A DNA stretch of 64,000 bases from Pseudorhodoferax sp. Leaf265 (GTDB taxonomy: Bacteria; Pseudomonadota; Gammaproteobacteria; Burkholderiales; Burkholderiaceae_C). Each line of letters starts with the position of its first letter. The stretch's first letter is position 1. Positions 36,703 through 45,454 of the stretch are shown here, in pieces. Made by a program: the position numbers and the translations under genes. The notes beneath the pieces were generated by a model. It was not told the DNA's origin. It did no database searches and saw only the letters and a program-made list of their open reading frames with translations. The DNA lies in assembly GCF_001422365.1 (NCBI RefSeq), contig NZ_LMMT01000006.1, positions 62,001 to 126,000 on the forward strand, given 5' to 3'.

Positions 36703-37683
36703 ATGAAGATCAATCGGAGAGACGTCCTTGGAATTTCGGCCGCGCTTCCCTTCGCGACTAGCAATTGGGGCGCTGAGGGCGGTTCCTGGCCTAGCCGGCC
36801 CATCACGATCGTCGTCGCGTTCGCGGCAGGCGGTCAGAGCGACTCAGTAGCGCGGATGGTTGCCAGAAGACTGGAGCAGAAACTTGGCCAGCCCGTTATT
36901 GTCGACAATCGTCCAGGCGCCAACTCGCTGGTTGCGACACAGGCCGTGCTTCGTGCCCCAGCCGACGGCTACACGCTGCTGTTCAACATGAACGCGCTTG
37001 TCACAAACCCGATCCTGCTGCCTAACGTGCGCTATGACGGGCTCAAAGACTTTATGCCAGTTGCCCGGATCTTCGAGACCTCTGTCATCTTGGCCGCGGC
37101 AAGAAACAAGGGTGGGACGCTCGCGGAGTTTCTGTCTCTTGCGCAAACTTCGAAAGAACCCTTCAGCTGCGGCACGGTGGGCCACGCATCCAGTTCTCAC
37201 TACTACCTTGAATCACTGGCGCGCGCTGCCGGTGTGCAGTTTAGCAATGTTCCGTACAAGGGCGGAGACACGCAAATGCTCCCGGATCTGGTCTCCGAAA
37301 GACTACAGGCAGGGATGGTTTCTTCGGTCACCGCGATGACGTACGGGGCGGACAACCGAATCGTCCCCCTGGCAGCGACCGGAATAAAGCGCTGGAAGGT
37401 TCTCCCGCATGTCCCGACCTTTCTGGAGCTCGGCTATCCAGGACTTACAGCAGAAGGCTTCTGCGGTCTTTTTGCCCCCGCCGGCACTCCGACTTCAATT
37501 GTCGAGAGGATCAATGCGATGGTAACGGAGATCTCCAAGGAGCGTGAGTACTTCGGTCAGATGCTCAGCTATGGTCTTGAGGTTCCCCCCCCGATGACGA
37601 CTTCGGAGTATGGCGTTTTGTTGAAGAAAATCTATGCAACTTGGAGAGACATAAAAGACAACAGCGCTATCCGGATCGAGTGA
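36703..37683 (+). CDS. Bug/TctC-family receptor, second of a tandem pair
   Basis: A 326-residue periplasmic receptor. The N-terminus MKINRRDVLGISAALPF is a Tat-type signal (N-R-R-D-V-L-G). The core matches the neighbour at 35645 nearly throughout (RPGANSLVATQAVLRAPADG, FNMNALVTNPILLPNVRYDG). An ACAGGAGACACC ribosome site precedes the ATG, like that of its twin, so the duplication included the leader. Differences cluster in surface stretches, so the two may differ modestly in ligand range. Confidence 0.9.
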   Translation: MKINRRDVLGISAALPFATSNWGAEGGSWPSRPITIVVAFAAGGQSDSVARMVARRLEQKLGQPVIVDNRPGANSLVATQAVLRAPADGYTLLFNMNALVTNPILLPNVRYDGLKDFMPVARIFETSVILAAARNKGGTLAEFLSLAQTSKEPFSCGTVGHASSSHYYLESLARAAGVQFSNVPYKGGDTQMLPDLVSERLQAGMVSSVTAMTYGADNRIVPLAATGIKRWKVLPHVPTFLELGYPGLTAEGFCGLFAPAGTPTSIVERINAMVTEISKEREYFGQMLSYGLEVPPPMTTSEYGVLLKKIYATWRDIKDNSAIRIE

Positions 37684-37914
37684 CGGGTGACGAGAGGGCA
37701 AACCATCGCTCTTCAGCGAGTTCTGGCCTTCGTCACCCTTGCCGCTCGGGGCGGCCTAGCAAGGCAAGGTGCCGCGCGGTGAAGCGGTGCATGCAGCCTT
37801 GCCTCGGTTCGACGTGCCTCGACGGTTGCCACACCGCCGCCGTGTCGTTGGAGGCCGAGGCTTCATCTGCCCCGTCTGTTGGCATTCCACGCCCAACAGC
37901 TCGGCGAGCCATTC

Positions 37915-38886
37915 TCAGAACGTGATGATCACGCGGCCTACAAGCGAGCGGTCCTTCATGAGCTGTTCGGCCTCGGCAATGTGCTCGGCAGGGACAGAGT
38001 GGCGGATGTTGACGCGAATCTGCCGCGACTTATACAGCGCCAGGACGTCGTTCTTGACCCCCAGAATGAGCTCGGGATTTCTCTCTGCGGCTTGCCGAAG
38101 ATCTACGCCGACCAGTGAGCTCCCTTTGACAATTGCGAGATTTGTCTTGAGTCCTGCGATGGAGCCTCCGGCAAAACCAACCATCAGGTGCCGCCCGCCC
38201 CAACCTAGCGTGCGGAAGGCCTGATCCGTCGCATCACCACCGACCGGGTCGAACACCACATCCACTCCACGCGGGCCAGTCAAATTCTTGACAACGTCCT
38301 TCCATTCAGATTGGGAGTCGACGACATGGTCGGCACCGTCTGCCAGCGCTGCGTTGCGCTTCGCGTCACTCGATGCGACCGCAATCACCTGGGCGCCGAG
38401 GGCTCTTCCGATCTGCACTGCAGCTGAGCCAACGGCCCCGGCTGCACCAAGTACCAGCAAAGTCTCTCCCCGAAGCAGGTGCGCACGATCGCGAACCGCA
38501 TAAAGGGCCGTCGAGAACGGTGCTACCAAAACTGAACCCTCAGCGATGGGCCGACCACCCGGCATCGAGAGGATCGCGTGTCGTGGAACACATATGGATG
38601 CCGACCAGGCGCCACCGAAAGTCCCGCACACAGCGTCCCCAACTCTCAGTTGTTCGTCGATCCCTTCACCGATGGCGCTAACGATGCCGGCGAACTCGCT
38701 GCCGGGAGTAAACGGCAAAGCAGGCTTGACCTGGTACTTTCCGCGGGCCAGCAGCAGGTCGACAAACGAGACGCCACAGGCATGCACCGACACACGGACC
38801 TCGCCCGGCTTGGGAGGTCTGTCCGGCAGGTCCACCACATGGATGGAGTCGTTCGGGTCGTAGCTCAAAACGCGCAGGGCTTTCAT
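37915..38886 (-). CDS. Zinc-free medium-chain dehydrogenase (NADPH:quinone reductase-like)
   Basis: A 323-residue MDR protein. An N-terminal GroES-like domain (SVHACGVSFVDLLLARGKYQ) is followed by the cofactor domain with LVLGAAGAVGSAAVQIGRAL near 145-165. The zinc ligands of alcohol dehydrogenases are absent, as in quinone or enoyl reductases. It reduces a quinone or an enoyl(-CoA) double bond with NADPH. GGGGAG lies seven bases before the ATG. It follows the enoyl-CoA hydratase gene by 13 bp in one operon read leftwards from operator copy 7. Confidence 0.9.
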   Translation of the reverse strand: MKALRVLSYDPNDSIHVVDLPDRPPKPGEVRVSVHACGVSFVDLLLARGKYQVKPALPFTPGSEFAGIVSAIGEGIDEQLRVGDAVCGTFGGAWSASICVPRHAILSMPGGRPIAEGSVLVAPFSTALYAVRDRAHLLRGETLLVLGAAGAVGSAAVQIGRALGAQVIAVASSDAKRNAALADGADHVVDSQSEWKDVVKNLTGPRGVDVVFDPVGGDATDQAFRTLGWGGRHLMVGFAGGSIAGLKTNLAIVKGSSLVGVDLRQAAERNPELILGVKNDVLALYKSRQIRVNIRHSVPAEHIAEAEQLMKDRSLVGRVIITF

Positions 38887-38899
38887 GCGAATCTCCCCA

Positions 38900-39664
38900 T
38901 CAGCGTCCGGTCCAGGCAGGTGCGCGCTTCTCGAAGAAAGCTCGGATACCCTCCTGCACATCCTCGCTTCCCGCAATCGCGTCTTTTGCTTGCTGCGTTG
39001 CGCTCCATCCCGCGGCCTCGAGGTCGGTCTTCATGGCCTGCATCGCAGACAGGCACGCCTGCACGGCCAACGGGGCGTTTGCAACAACCTCGCCGGCCAG
39101 AACCAAGGCTTCATCGAGCGTGCGACCCGGTGGGACCAGCCTGTTGACCAAGCCCAGTGCGTGGGCACGGGCAGCGGTCAACGGCTTCCCAGTCAAGACC
39201 ATCTCGTTCGCCACATTGCTCGGCAGGCGTTCCAGAGACCGGAAGAGCGCGCCACAGGTCGGAACCAGACCTCGGCATACCTCCGGCAAGGCAAAGCGGG
39301 CGTCATCGGCTGCGACGATCATGTCGCACGCAAGCGCGATCTCGAGACCGCCGCCGAAGGCTATTCCCTCCACTGCGGCCACCAATGGCTTGCGCCGCCT
39401 CCGTCTGACAAGACCATATTCGCCGCCCCTGGCCGTGACGTAGTCACCCCCAGAGGTCAGGTCGCTTCCGGCACAGAACACGTTGTTGCCGCCGGTGAGA
39501 ACGCCGGCCCGAACCTCAGGATCGTCGTCAAGCCTGTTGAGTGCGGCATCGAGAGCGTCCGCCATGGAGCGGTCGACGGCGTTGCGCTTGTTCTCGCGCC
39601 GCAAGGTGATGAGAAGAATGCCATCGCGCAGATGGACGTCCACAAGAGTAGAAGAGACTGTCAT
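38900..39664 (-). CDS. Enoyl-CoA hydratase/isomerase
   Basis: A 254-residue crotonase. Oxyanion motifs: VFCAGSDLTSGGDY near 62-75 and IAFGGGLEIALACDMIV near 102-118. The second catalytic region is ALPEVCRGLVPTCGALFRSL, with Glu in LPE. The C-terminal tail (EGIRAFFEKRAPAWTGR) is the typical family ending. It hydrates or isomerises an enoyl-CoA. First gene of a leftward two-gene operon; operator copy 7 lies in the 145-bp gap that it shares with the racemase gene. Confidence 0.92.
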   Translation of the reverse strand: MTVSSTLVDVHLRDGILLITLRRENKRNAVDRSMADALDAALNRLDDDPEVRAGVLTGGNNVFCAGSDLTSGGDYVTARGGEYGLVRRRRRKPLVAAVEGIAFGGGLEIALACDMIVAADDARFALPEVCRGLVPTCGALFRSLERLPSNVANEMVLTGKPLTAARAHALGLVNRLVPPGRTLDEALVLAGEVVANAPLAVQACLSAMQAMKTDLEAAGWSATQQAKDAIAGSEDVQEGIRAFFEKRAPAWTGR

Positions 39665-39750
39665 CGTTGATGCTGACCGGCTTAGGGGGGGTAGATCGGC
39701 GCTGCCGTGAAGATTGAGTCCTAGGTACGGTGGCGATGATAAATGTATTA

Positions 39751-39765
39751 AATGGATTTACCATT
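39751..39765. promoter_or_regulatory. Operator copy 7 (AATGG-N5-CCATT), divergent promoter
   Basis: AATGGATTTACCATT in the gap between the leftward hydratase operon (start 39664) and the rightward racemase gene (start 39810). One site could serve both directions. The AT-rich stretch TAAATGTATTAA lies beside it. Confidence 0.75.
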
Positions 39766-39809
39766 AGGGTTTTGGCTCAAAGGTCGAGCCTCACTTGACA
39801 AGGCGTCCC

Positions 39810-40916
39810 ATGTCACATGCATGCACAACTTCAGGTCCGCTTCGAGGGTTGAGGGTGGTTGAGTTCTCCGGCATCGGTCCGGGCCCATTTGCCTGCATGA
39901 TGTTGTCGGACATGGGTGCTGACGTGCTCACGATCGAACGACCTGGAGGCAAGCTGGGTGATCCGCACAACTTCACCGGTCGCGGGCGAACCGTCGTTGT
40001 GGCAGATTTGAAGGATCCGAAGGCGCGCAACGAAGTGCTCGGTTTGCTGGAGGGTGCAGACATCCTGGTCGAGGGCTTCAGGCCGGGTGTGATGGAGCGT
40101 CTCGGCCTTGGTCCGGATGCGGTTGCCGGGTGCAATCCTCGGCTGGTCTACGGCCGCATGACGGGTTGGGGGCAGGAGGGCCCACTGGCACACGCTGCGG
40201 GTCACGATCTGAACTACATCGCGATCAGTGGCGCCCTCCATGCCATCGGTCCCGCAGGAGGCGCTCCGGTGCCACCGCTGAATCTCGTGGGCGACTACGG
40301 AGGCGGGAGCTTGTACTTGGTCGTCGGGATACTGGCTGCGCTGCATGAGTCTCGCCAGTCAGGAATTGGCCAGGTGGTGGATGCGGCCATTTCCGATGGA
40401 GCAGCTTCGCTGATGACGCTATTCGCTGGCCTGCTCGCACAGGGGAGATTCGTCGAACGACGCGGGGAGAACACGCTGGACGGTGGTGCTCCCTACTATG
40501 GCGTCTATGAGACCAAGGATCGCGAATACGTCAGCCTCGGGGCGATCGAGCCGCAGTTCTTTCATGAGTTCTGCAAGCGGGCCGAGGTGGCATCATCGCT
40601 TTGGACTGCGCAGAACGACAAGACCCGATGCGCGGAACTGCGCGCTGAGCTGTCGCGCATCTTCGCGAGCAAAACGCAGGCGGAGTGGTGCGATCTTCTG
40701 GAAGGAACCGATGTTTGCTTCGCGCCAGTTCTGTCTTTGTCGAAAGCACCGGAGCACAGACACAATGTGGCGCGCCAGGCTTTCGTAGAGGTTTCCGGCG
40801 TCAGCCAACCGGCGCCCGCACCGAAGTTCTCGCGAACGCACTCCCGCGTTCAAGGTCCGGCACCAAAGACGGCGATCAGCCTCTCAGAGGCGAAGGCTCG
40901 GTGGCTGCGTGCATGA
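39810..40916 (+). CDS. Alpha-methylacyl-CoA racemase (family III CoA-transferase superfamily)
   Basis: A 368-residue protein. The racemase triad is visible: His132 in GHDLNYIAISG, Asp162 in VGDYGGGS and Glu247 in AIEPQFFHEF. Spacing matches the His126/Asp156/Glu241 set of the Mycobacterium tuberculosis enzyme, which separates it from CoA transferases. It interconverts (R)- and (S)-2-methylacyl-CoA so that stereospecific acyl-CoA dehydrogenases can act. This points to a 2-methyl-branched acid as pathway substrate. ATG at 39810 follows AAGGCG; a TTG at 39795 is less likely. It stands alone, converging on the nitroreductase gene. Confidence 0.93.
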   Translation: MSHACTTSGPLRGLRVVEFSGIGPGPFACMMLSDMGADVLTIERPGGKLGDPHNFTGRGRTVVVADLKDPKARNEVLGLLEGADILVEGFRPGVMERLGLGPDAVAGCNPRLVYGRMTGWGQEGPLAHAAGHDLNYIAISGALHAIGPAGGAPVPPLNLVGDYGGGSLYLVVGILAALHESRQSGIGQVVDAAISDGAASLMTLFAGLLAQGRFVERRGENTLDGGAPYYGVYETKDREYVSLGAIEPQFFHEFCKRAEVASSLWTAQNDKTRCAELRAELSRIFASKTQAEWCDLLEGTDVCFAPVLSLSKAPEHRHNVARQAFVEVSGVSQPAPAPKFSRTHSRVQGPAPKTAISLSEAKARWLRA

Positions 40917-41016
40917 ACCGTCGATTGTTCTTGCCGGGCCGGCCCCACTGCCGGCGCTGATCAGGACTTGATGGGGCCTAGTCTTCCATCGCACGGCAAT
41001 CCCGGAGTGCGCGGGG

Positions 41017-41700
41017 CTAAGTCCCGAGAAATTGGACCACCTGATCCAAGCAAGCCCTGCTGGTGCGAAACCCGTTCGCAGGATGTGTTGTGTCCTCGTG
41101 GCCGAATGAAATCGCACAGACCATTTTGCGGTCAGCGGCAATGCCTAGCTCGCGTTTTACCAGTGCGCTTTGTGTGGCCAAGGCCGCCTGGGCGATGGCC
41201 GCAACGCCATGTGCTTGCATGGACAGCAACAGGACTTGAACGTAGCCACCCACGTCCACAGCACCATAGACTCCCAGCCCCGGGTCGCTGGTGAGGATGG
41301 CGACATGCGGTGCGCCGAAGAGCCGGAAGTTCTCGCGAACCTGGCGCGCACCGGCTTCCTTGTCTCCGCGTTGCACTCCCACGGCCTCGTACAGTTGGAG
41401 CCCGCACTCGCGACGTCGATCGAGATATTCGTGGGTGTATTCGTGGGGAAATGGAAAGTCGCTGCCGCCCGGCTGCCTTGCATCGTAGGCGCTTAGGAGC
41501 GCGTTCCGCAGCCGCGACGTGGCGTCTCCCGTGGTGATCGCCACCTTCCAGGCCTGGGAGTTGCACCATGACGCGGTGCGTTGTGCGGTACTGAGAATGG
41601 ACTCGATCGTCTCCTGGGCAACAGGCTTGTCGAGAAATGCGCGGCAGCTGTGGCGTTCAGTCAGGAGTTGGTGAAATACTGGAGTCGATGTTTGGCTCAT
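41017..41700 (-). CDS. Nitroreductase-family flavoprotein
   Basis: A 227-residue FMN protein. Family motifs: ERHSCRAFLDKPVAQETIES near 15-34, the FMN phosphate-binding TASWCNSQAWKVAITTG, and the C-terminal KMVCAISFGHEDTTHPANGF. It likely uses NAD(P)H to reduce a nitro group, a quinone or an enone. Its start overlaps the stop of the DUF35 gene by four bases (ATGA), so it belongs to the operon with the thiolase-like protein. In that setting reduction of an enoyl or keto intermediate is more plausible than nitro reduction. Confidence 0.92.
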   Translation of the reverse strand: MSQTSTPVFHQLLTERHSCRAFLDKPVAQETIESILSTAQRTASWCNSQAWKVAITTGDATSRLRNALLSAYDARQPGGSDFPFPHEYTHEYLDRRRECGLQLYEAVGVQRGDKEAGARQVRENFRLFGAPHVAILTSDPGLGVYGAVDVGGYVQVLLLSMQAHGVAAIAQAALATQSALVKRELGIAADRKMVCAISFGHEDTTHPANGFRTSRACLDQVVQFLGT

Positions 41701-42203
41701 GTTGCGAGGGGTTGAGTAGTGGTTGTGGAAGGTGAGGTCGAGTCTGTTGCTGCAGAGTCAAGAGGGCCGATGTTGGAGTCGAGGCATTGGCCCGCTGAGA
41801 CGGCTTCATTGGAGCCGAGCTCAAACATCGGAACTGCGTAGCCATCTGCCGTGCGCTGCATCGTGACATTGACACGGTCGCCAATCGACGCATCTTCCAG
41901 TTGGCCGACGAGGTTCGTAAGCAAGGTAACTCCCTCGTCCAGTTCGACATAGGCAATCGTGTATTGCCCATCCGCCTGGTAGACCTTGCTGAAGCTGTAG
42001 ATGGTTCCAGCGCCGCTGGCTTCCATCCATTCGGTATCTCCAAGGCAGAAGGGACACAGCGGCCGTGGATAGAAATGGACTTGGCAGCAGGCGGTGCATC
42101 GCTTGATCAAAAGCCTTCCTTCCGCCGCTGCCTGCCAGTACGTGCGCGTGGCACTGTCGTCGATGACAGCGGGCAGGTTCGATTCGGTGGTCAGCGTGCT
42201 CAT
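41697..42203 (-). CDS. Zn-ribbon OB-fold protein (DUF35), second pair
   Basis: A 168-residue protein with a four-Cys zinc ribbon (CTACCQVHFYPRPLCPFC, about 36-53) and an OB fold (GAGTIYSFSKVYQADGQYTI, VTLLTNLVGQLEDASIGDRV). A low-complexity Ser/Thr tail (STSPSTTTTQ) ends it. Its start overlaps the stop of the thiolase-like gene at 42200 by four bases. The pair mirrors the one at 16539-18157 and should form a CoA-binding aldolase or thiolase complex. Confidence 0.92.
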   Translation of the reverse strand: MSTLTTESNLPAVIDDSATRTYWQAAAEGRLLIKRCTACCQVHFYPRPLCPFCLGDTEWMEASGAGTIYSFSKVYQADGQYTIAYVELDEGVTLLTNLVGQLEDASIGDRVNVTMQRTADGYAVPMFELGSNEAVSAGQCLDSNIGPLDSAATDSTSPSTTTTQPLAT

Positions 42204-43372
42204 TGCGATCGCTCCAGGATGAGGGTGGCACTGCCGTGCCGCGATCCGAGGAGGCCGCCCGTGCCCTGGGCGAGCGCGAGCGAGCAATTCGGTACTTGAA
42301 CCTTGGGGTGCGCTTCTCCACGCAGTTGCCGAACGGCCTCGATGATCTTGGTTATCCCTCCGCGGTTCGAGGGATGGTTGTTGCACAGGCCGCCGCCATC
42401 GGTGTTGATCGGCATGCGGCCGACGCCGGCGATCAGGTTGCCGTCCTGCACAAAGCGGCCGCCTTCTCCCTTCTTGCAAAAGCCGAGATCCTCAAGCTGC
42501 ATCAGCACCGTGATCGTGAAACTGTCGTAAATCGAGGCGTACTGGATGTCTCGAGGCTGGACCTTTGCTTCGTCGAATGCCAGGCGGCCCGAGAGTGCGG
42601 CCCCGGAGTAGGTGAGATCGACCCTGCCGCCCGCTTGCCCCTTGATTGTCTCGCCACTTCCGCGCACCGACACCAGAGGTCGCGAAAGCGATTCTGCGAT
42701 CTCCGGGCGCACGACGATGAGCGCACCCCCACCGTCACTCACAACGCAGCAGTCCAGCTTGTGCAGGGGGCTGGCGATGAGCGCGGATTCGACGACTTCC
42801 TCGACGGTTACGGGCTTGCGCAGCATCGCGTGTTCGTTGTACTGGGCGTGCTGCGATGCTGCCACCTTGATCCAGGCCAGCTGCTTCGACGTCGTGCCAA
42901 ACTCGTGCATGTGGCGAGCTGCGGCCAGCGCGTACATGTTTAGTGTGGACGGGCGGTAGGGAAGCTCGAAGGCTGCATCGGGCGTTGCCGCTGCGCTGCC
43001 CCTTGACGAGCCCATGGCATTGGCGATCTCGGTCCGCGGGCGGCCTGCAAGGGTGATCAGGGCGATATTGCATTTTCCGGCCGCTATCGCTTGTGCGGCA
43101 TGGGCGACATGGACCAAGGGCGCGGATCCGCCGGTGTCGGTCGTGTCCACGTGCCGCAGTCGAAGTCCCATGTAGTCGGCCATGCTGAGAGCGCCGAGGC
43201 CAGGTGCATCGCCAGCACAGAAGTAGCCGTCGACATCGCCCAGGCTAAGCCCGGCATCCTGCAATGCTCCACGCGCGCACTCTGCATGCAGCTGTGCGGT
43301 GGTCTTGTCGGGAGCCTTGCGCAACGGGTGCTCGAAGGCACCGACGATTGCTGCTGTCCGATGATTTCTCAT
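42200..43372 (-). CDS. Thiolase-like protein (Ltp type), lacking the nucleophilic Cys, second pair
   Basis: A 390-residue thiolase fold. Near residue 80, where thiolases have the nucleophilic Cys, the sequence reads TDTGGSAPLVHVAHAAQAI, so Ser replaces Cys. The C-terminal motif is NTDGGGLCNNHPSNRGG, with NHP instead of GHP. As with Ltp2, this argues for retro-aldol C-C cleavage in a complex with the DUF35 protein. AAGGAG lies seven bases before the ATG. First gene of the leftward operon thiolase-like, DUF35, nitroreductase; operator copy 8 is in the 209-bp divergent gap. Confidence 0.9.
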   Translation of the reverse strand: MRNHRTAAIVGAFEHPLRKAPDKTTAQLHAECARGALQDAGLSLGDVDGYFCAGDAPGLGALSMADYMGLRLRHVDTTDTGGSAPLVHVAHAAQAIAAGKCNIALITLAGRPRTEIANAMGSSRGSAAATPDAAFELPYRPSTLNMYALAAARHMHEFGTTSKQLAWIKVAASQHAQYNEHAMLRKPVTVEEVVESALIASPLHKLDCCVVSDGGGALIVVRPEIAESLSRPLVSVRGSGETIKGQAGGRVDLTYSGAALSGRLAFDEAKVQPRDIQYASIYDSFTITVLMQLEDLGFCKKGEGGRFVQDGNLIAGVGRMPINTDGGGLCNNHPSNRGGITKIIEAVRQLRGEAHPKVQVPNCSLALAQGTGGLLGSRHGSATLILERSQ

Positions 43373-43539
43373 GTCACGTCTCCTTGCGTGGAACCAGTGG
43401 CCAAAAAACTGGCGCGGGGAACATCCACCGTCGAACTCCGCCGGCTCACAGTGCACATGGCTGCGCCAGCTGCGCTCCTTACGTGGCGGGTCGGCGACTT
43501 GAACAGCTCAACTGGATGGACAACTAACCTTCATTCTAG

Positions 43540-43554
43540 TATGGTCAGTCCATT
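43540..43554. promoter_or_regulatory. Operator copy 8 (TATGG-N5-CCATT), divergent promoter
   Basis: TATGGTCAGTCCATT, 28 bp before the SDR start and 168 bp from the leftward thiolase-like start. Only the first base departs from the consensus. Confidence 0.7.
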
Positions 43555-43581
43555 AAATTGGTAATGCATAAGGAGGCATTT

Positions 43582-44355
43582 ATGGTGGAACTGGTGAGCT
43601 TGAAGGATCGGACGGTCGTGGTGACGGGTGCCGGCCAGGGGATCGGTGAAGGCATCACGCGTCTGGTCATCGAGCTGGGCGGCAATGTGGTCGCTGTCGA
43701 TCGGAACGAAGAGACGTTGAAGAAGCTCGGGTCAGAGTTGCCGGCCGGCCGCCTCATGCCGGCTGTCGCGGACGTGTCCGATCCGGAGGCCGCCCAACGG
43801 GTGGTGGCACAAGCGGTGGAAAGGTTTGAACGCGTCGACGGACTGTGCAACAACGCCGGCATCACGCGGCCGGCGATGATGGACAAGATGACGGTGAAAG
43901 ACTGGCGCGATGTGCTGGACGTTCATCTGTCTGCTTCGTTCTTTTGGTCCCAGGCGCTGGGTCAGCATCTGATCGCGCGTGCCAAGGCTGGTGACACCAA
44001 AGGCGGATCGATCGTTAACATCTCGTCGGACGCAGGTCGCAAGGGTGCCATTGGCCAAGTCAACTATGCCGCCGCCAAGGCCGGCATCCTGGGTGTGACG
44101 ATGACGACCGCGCGCGAGTGGGGCAAGTACAACATTCGTGCGAACTCCATCTGTTTCGGCGTCGTGGAAACACCGATGACCGAAGTGATCCGCGGTGACA
44201 AGTTCCGCGACAAGATCCTCAGCCAGATCCCGCTGGGTCGCTGGTCCACACCGGACGAGGTCGTCAAAGCGGTTTGCTTCCTGCTCTCGGACGCCGCGAG
44301 TTACGTGACCGGCCAGCATCTCGGCGTCAACGGCGGGTACCACATCAGCCTCTGA
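43582..44355 (+). CDS. Short-chain dehydrogenase/reductase
   Basis: A 257-residue SDR. NAD motif TGAGQGIGEGI near 14-24, NNAGITRP near 90, catalytic Ser in VNISSDAGRKG, Tyr and Lys in YAAAKAG, and a closing GQHLGVNGGYHISL. It would oxidise a 3-hydroxyacyl-CoA or related alcohol. ATG at 43582 is chosen because AAGGAGG lies five bases upstream; ATG at 43564 lacks one. First gene of the rightward operon SDR, MaoC, two acyl-CoA dehydrogenases, crotonase. Confidence 0.93.
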   Translation: MVELVSLKDRTVVVTGAGQGIGEGITRLVIELGGNVVAVDRNEETLKKLGSELPAGRLMPAVADVSDPEAAQRVVAQAVERFERVDGLCNNAGITRPAMMDKMTVKDWRDVLDVHLSASFFWSQALGQHLIARAKAGDTKGGSIVNISSDAGRKGAIGQVNYAAAKAGILGVTMTTAREWGKYNIRANSICFGVVETPMTEVIRGDKFRDKILSQIPLGRWSTPDEVVKAVCFLLSDAASYVTGQHLGVNGGYHISL

Positions 44356-44541
44356 CGCCATGCAGGCGAGGAGCGGAGCCCAAGAGGTCGGCTGGTGCTC
44401 CTGCGCCGCGAGGTGGCGACGCACGGGCGTTGCATAGCGAAGTGCCTGCACAGACTGTGAGCAGGCCTCTCACGCCAGAATGTCTATCCATCCTGGCATG
44501 TTCGAGTCTCAAGTGCCGCATTGCGGCGAAGCGGAGCATGA

Positions 44542-45414
44542 ATGCTCAACTACCAGAAGATCAAGTCGTGGGCGCCGCAGGACGTTCGCCACCACTACAC
44601 CCGCAAAGACACCATCCTCTACAACCTCGGGCTCGGCTTTGGCATGAACCCAGTGGATCCGGCCGAGCTGCGTTACGTTTATGAGGAAGAGCTCAGCGCT
44701 CTTCCGACGATGTGCAGCGTGCTGGCGACCCCTGGCTTCTGGATGAAGGACCACCCCGAGTTCGGGATCGACTACCTGCGGCTGGTGCATGGTGAGCAGA
44801 AGGTCGTCATGCACCGCGCCCTCGCGCCTGAGGGCACGGTTTACGGACGGACCCGTGTGACCCGCATCGTTGACAAAGGTGCGACCAAGGGGGCTCTTGT
44901 CACCGTGGAGCGCCAAATCCTGGAGTCGGGAACCCTGGAGACGATTGCGTCGATCGATCAGGTCTACTTCTGCCGCGGCGATGGCGGATTCTCCGAAGGC
45001 GGGGCTTCAGACTTGCCCGAGGCAGTCGACAACTTCGTGCCTACGCGGGATCCGGATGGCCAACTGACGAGCCAGCTCGCAACGAACGCTGCGCTGCTCT
45101 ATCGGCTATCCGGCGACTGGAATCCCTTGCATGCCGACCCGGCCGTGGCGAAGAAGGCAGGGTTCGACAAGCCGATCTTGCACGGACTTGCGACCTACGG
45201 GGTAGCTTGCCGCATGCTCACGACGCACCTTCACCAGGTCGGCCTTGGCGAGATCACGTCGTTTGCTGCGCGGCTGTCCGCGCCGGTGTTTCCCGGCGAC
45301 GTGCTGCAGCTGCGCTTCTGGCTCGACGAGACGGATCTTCGCTTCGACGCCGAAGTTGCCGAGCGCGGTGTGAGGGTGCTGTCAAACGGAACAGCCACCC
45401 TGGCAGCCAAGTGA
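44542..45414 (+). CDS. MaoC-family enoyl-CoA hydratase (double hot-dog)
   Basis: A 290-residue hydratase 2. The N-terminal hot dog (about 1-150) opens FGMNPVDPAELRYVYEEE. The C-terminal hot dog has the catalytic motif YRLSGDWNPLHADPAVAKKA with the Asp/His dyad near 194-200, followed by FDKPILHGLATYG. It adds water to trans-2-enoyl-CoA with R stereochemistry. GGAG lies five bases upstream. It is followed by two adjacent acyl-CoA dehydrogenase genes, a combination like the igr operon of mycobacterial cholesterol degradation. Confidence 0.93.
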   Translation: MLNYQKIKSWAPQDVRHHYTRKDTILYNLGLGFGMNPVDPAELRYVYEEELSALPTMCSVLATPGFWMKDHPEFGIDYLRLVHGEQKVVMHRALAPEGTVYGRTRVTRIVDKGATKGALVTVERQILESGTLETIASIDQVYFCRGDGGFSEGGASDLPEAVDNFVPTRDPDGQLTSQLATNAALLYRLSGDWNPLHADPAVAKKAGFDKPILHGLATYGVACRMLTTHLHQVGLGEITSFAARLSAPVFPGDVLQLRFWLDETDLRFDAEVAERGVRVLSNGTATLAAK

Positions 45415-45454
45415 CCGTTTGCGATCGAGAGCACGACAACAGGACGATGCAATC

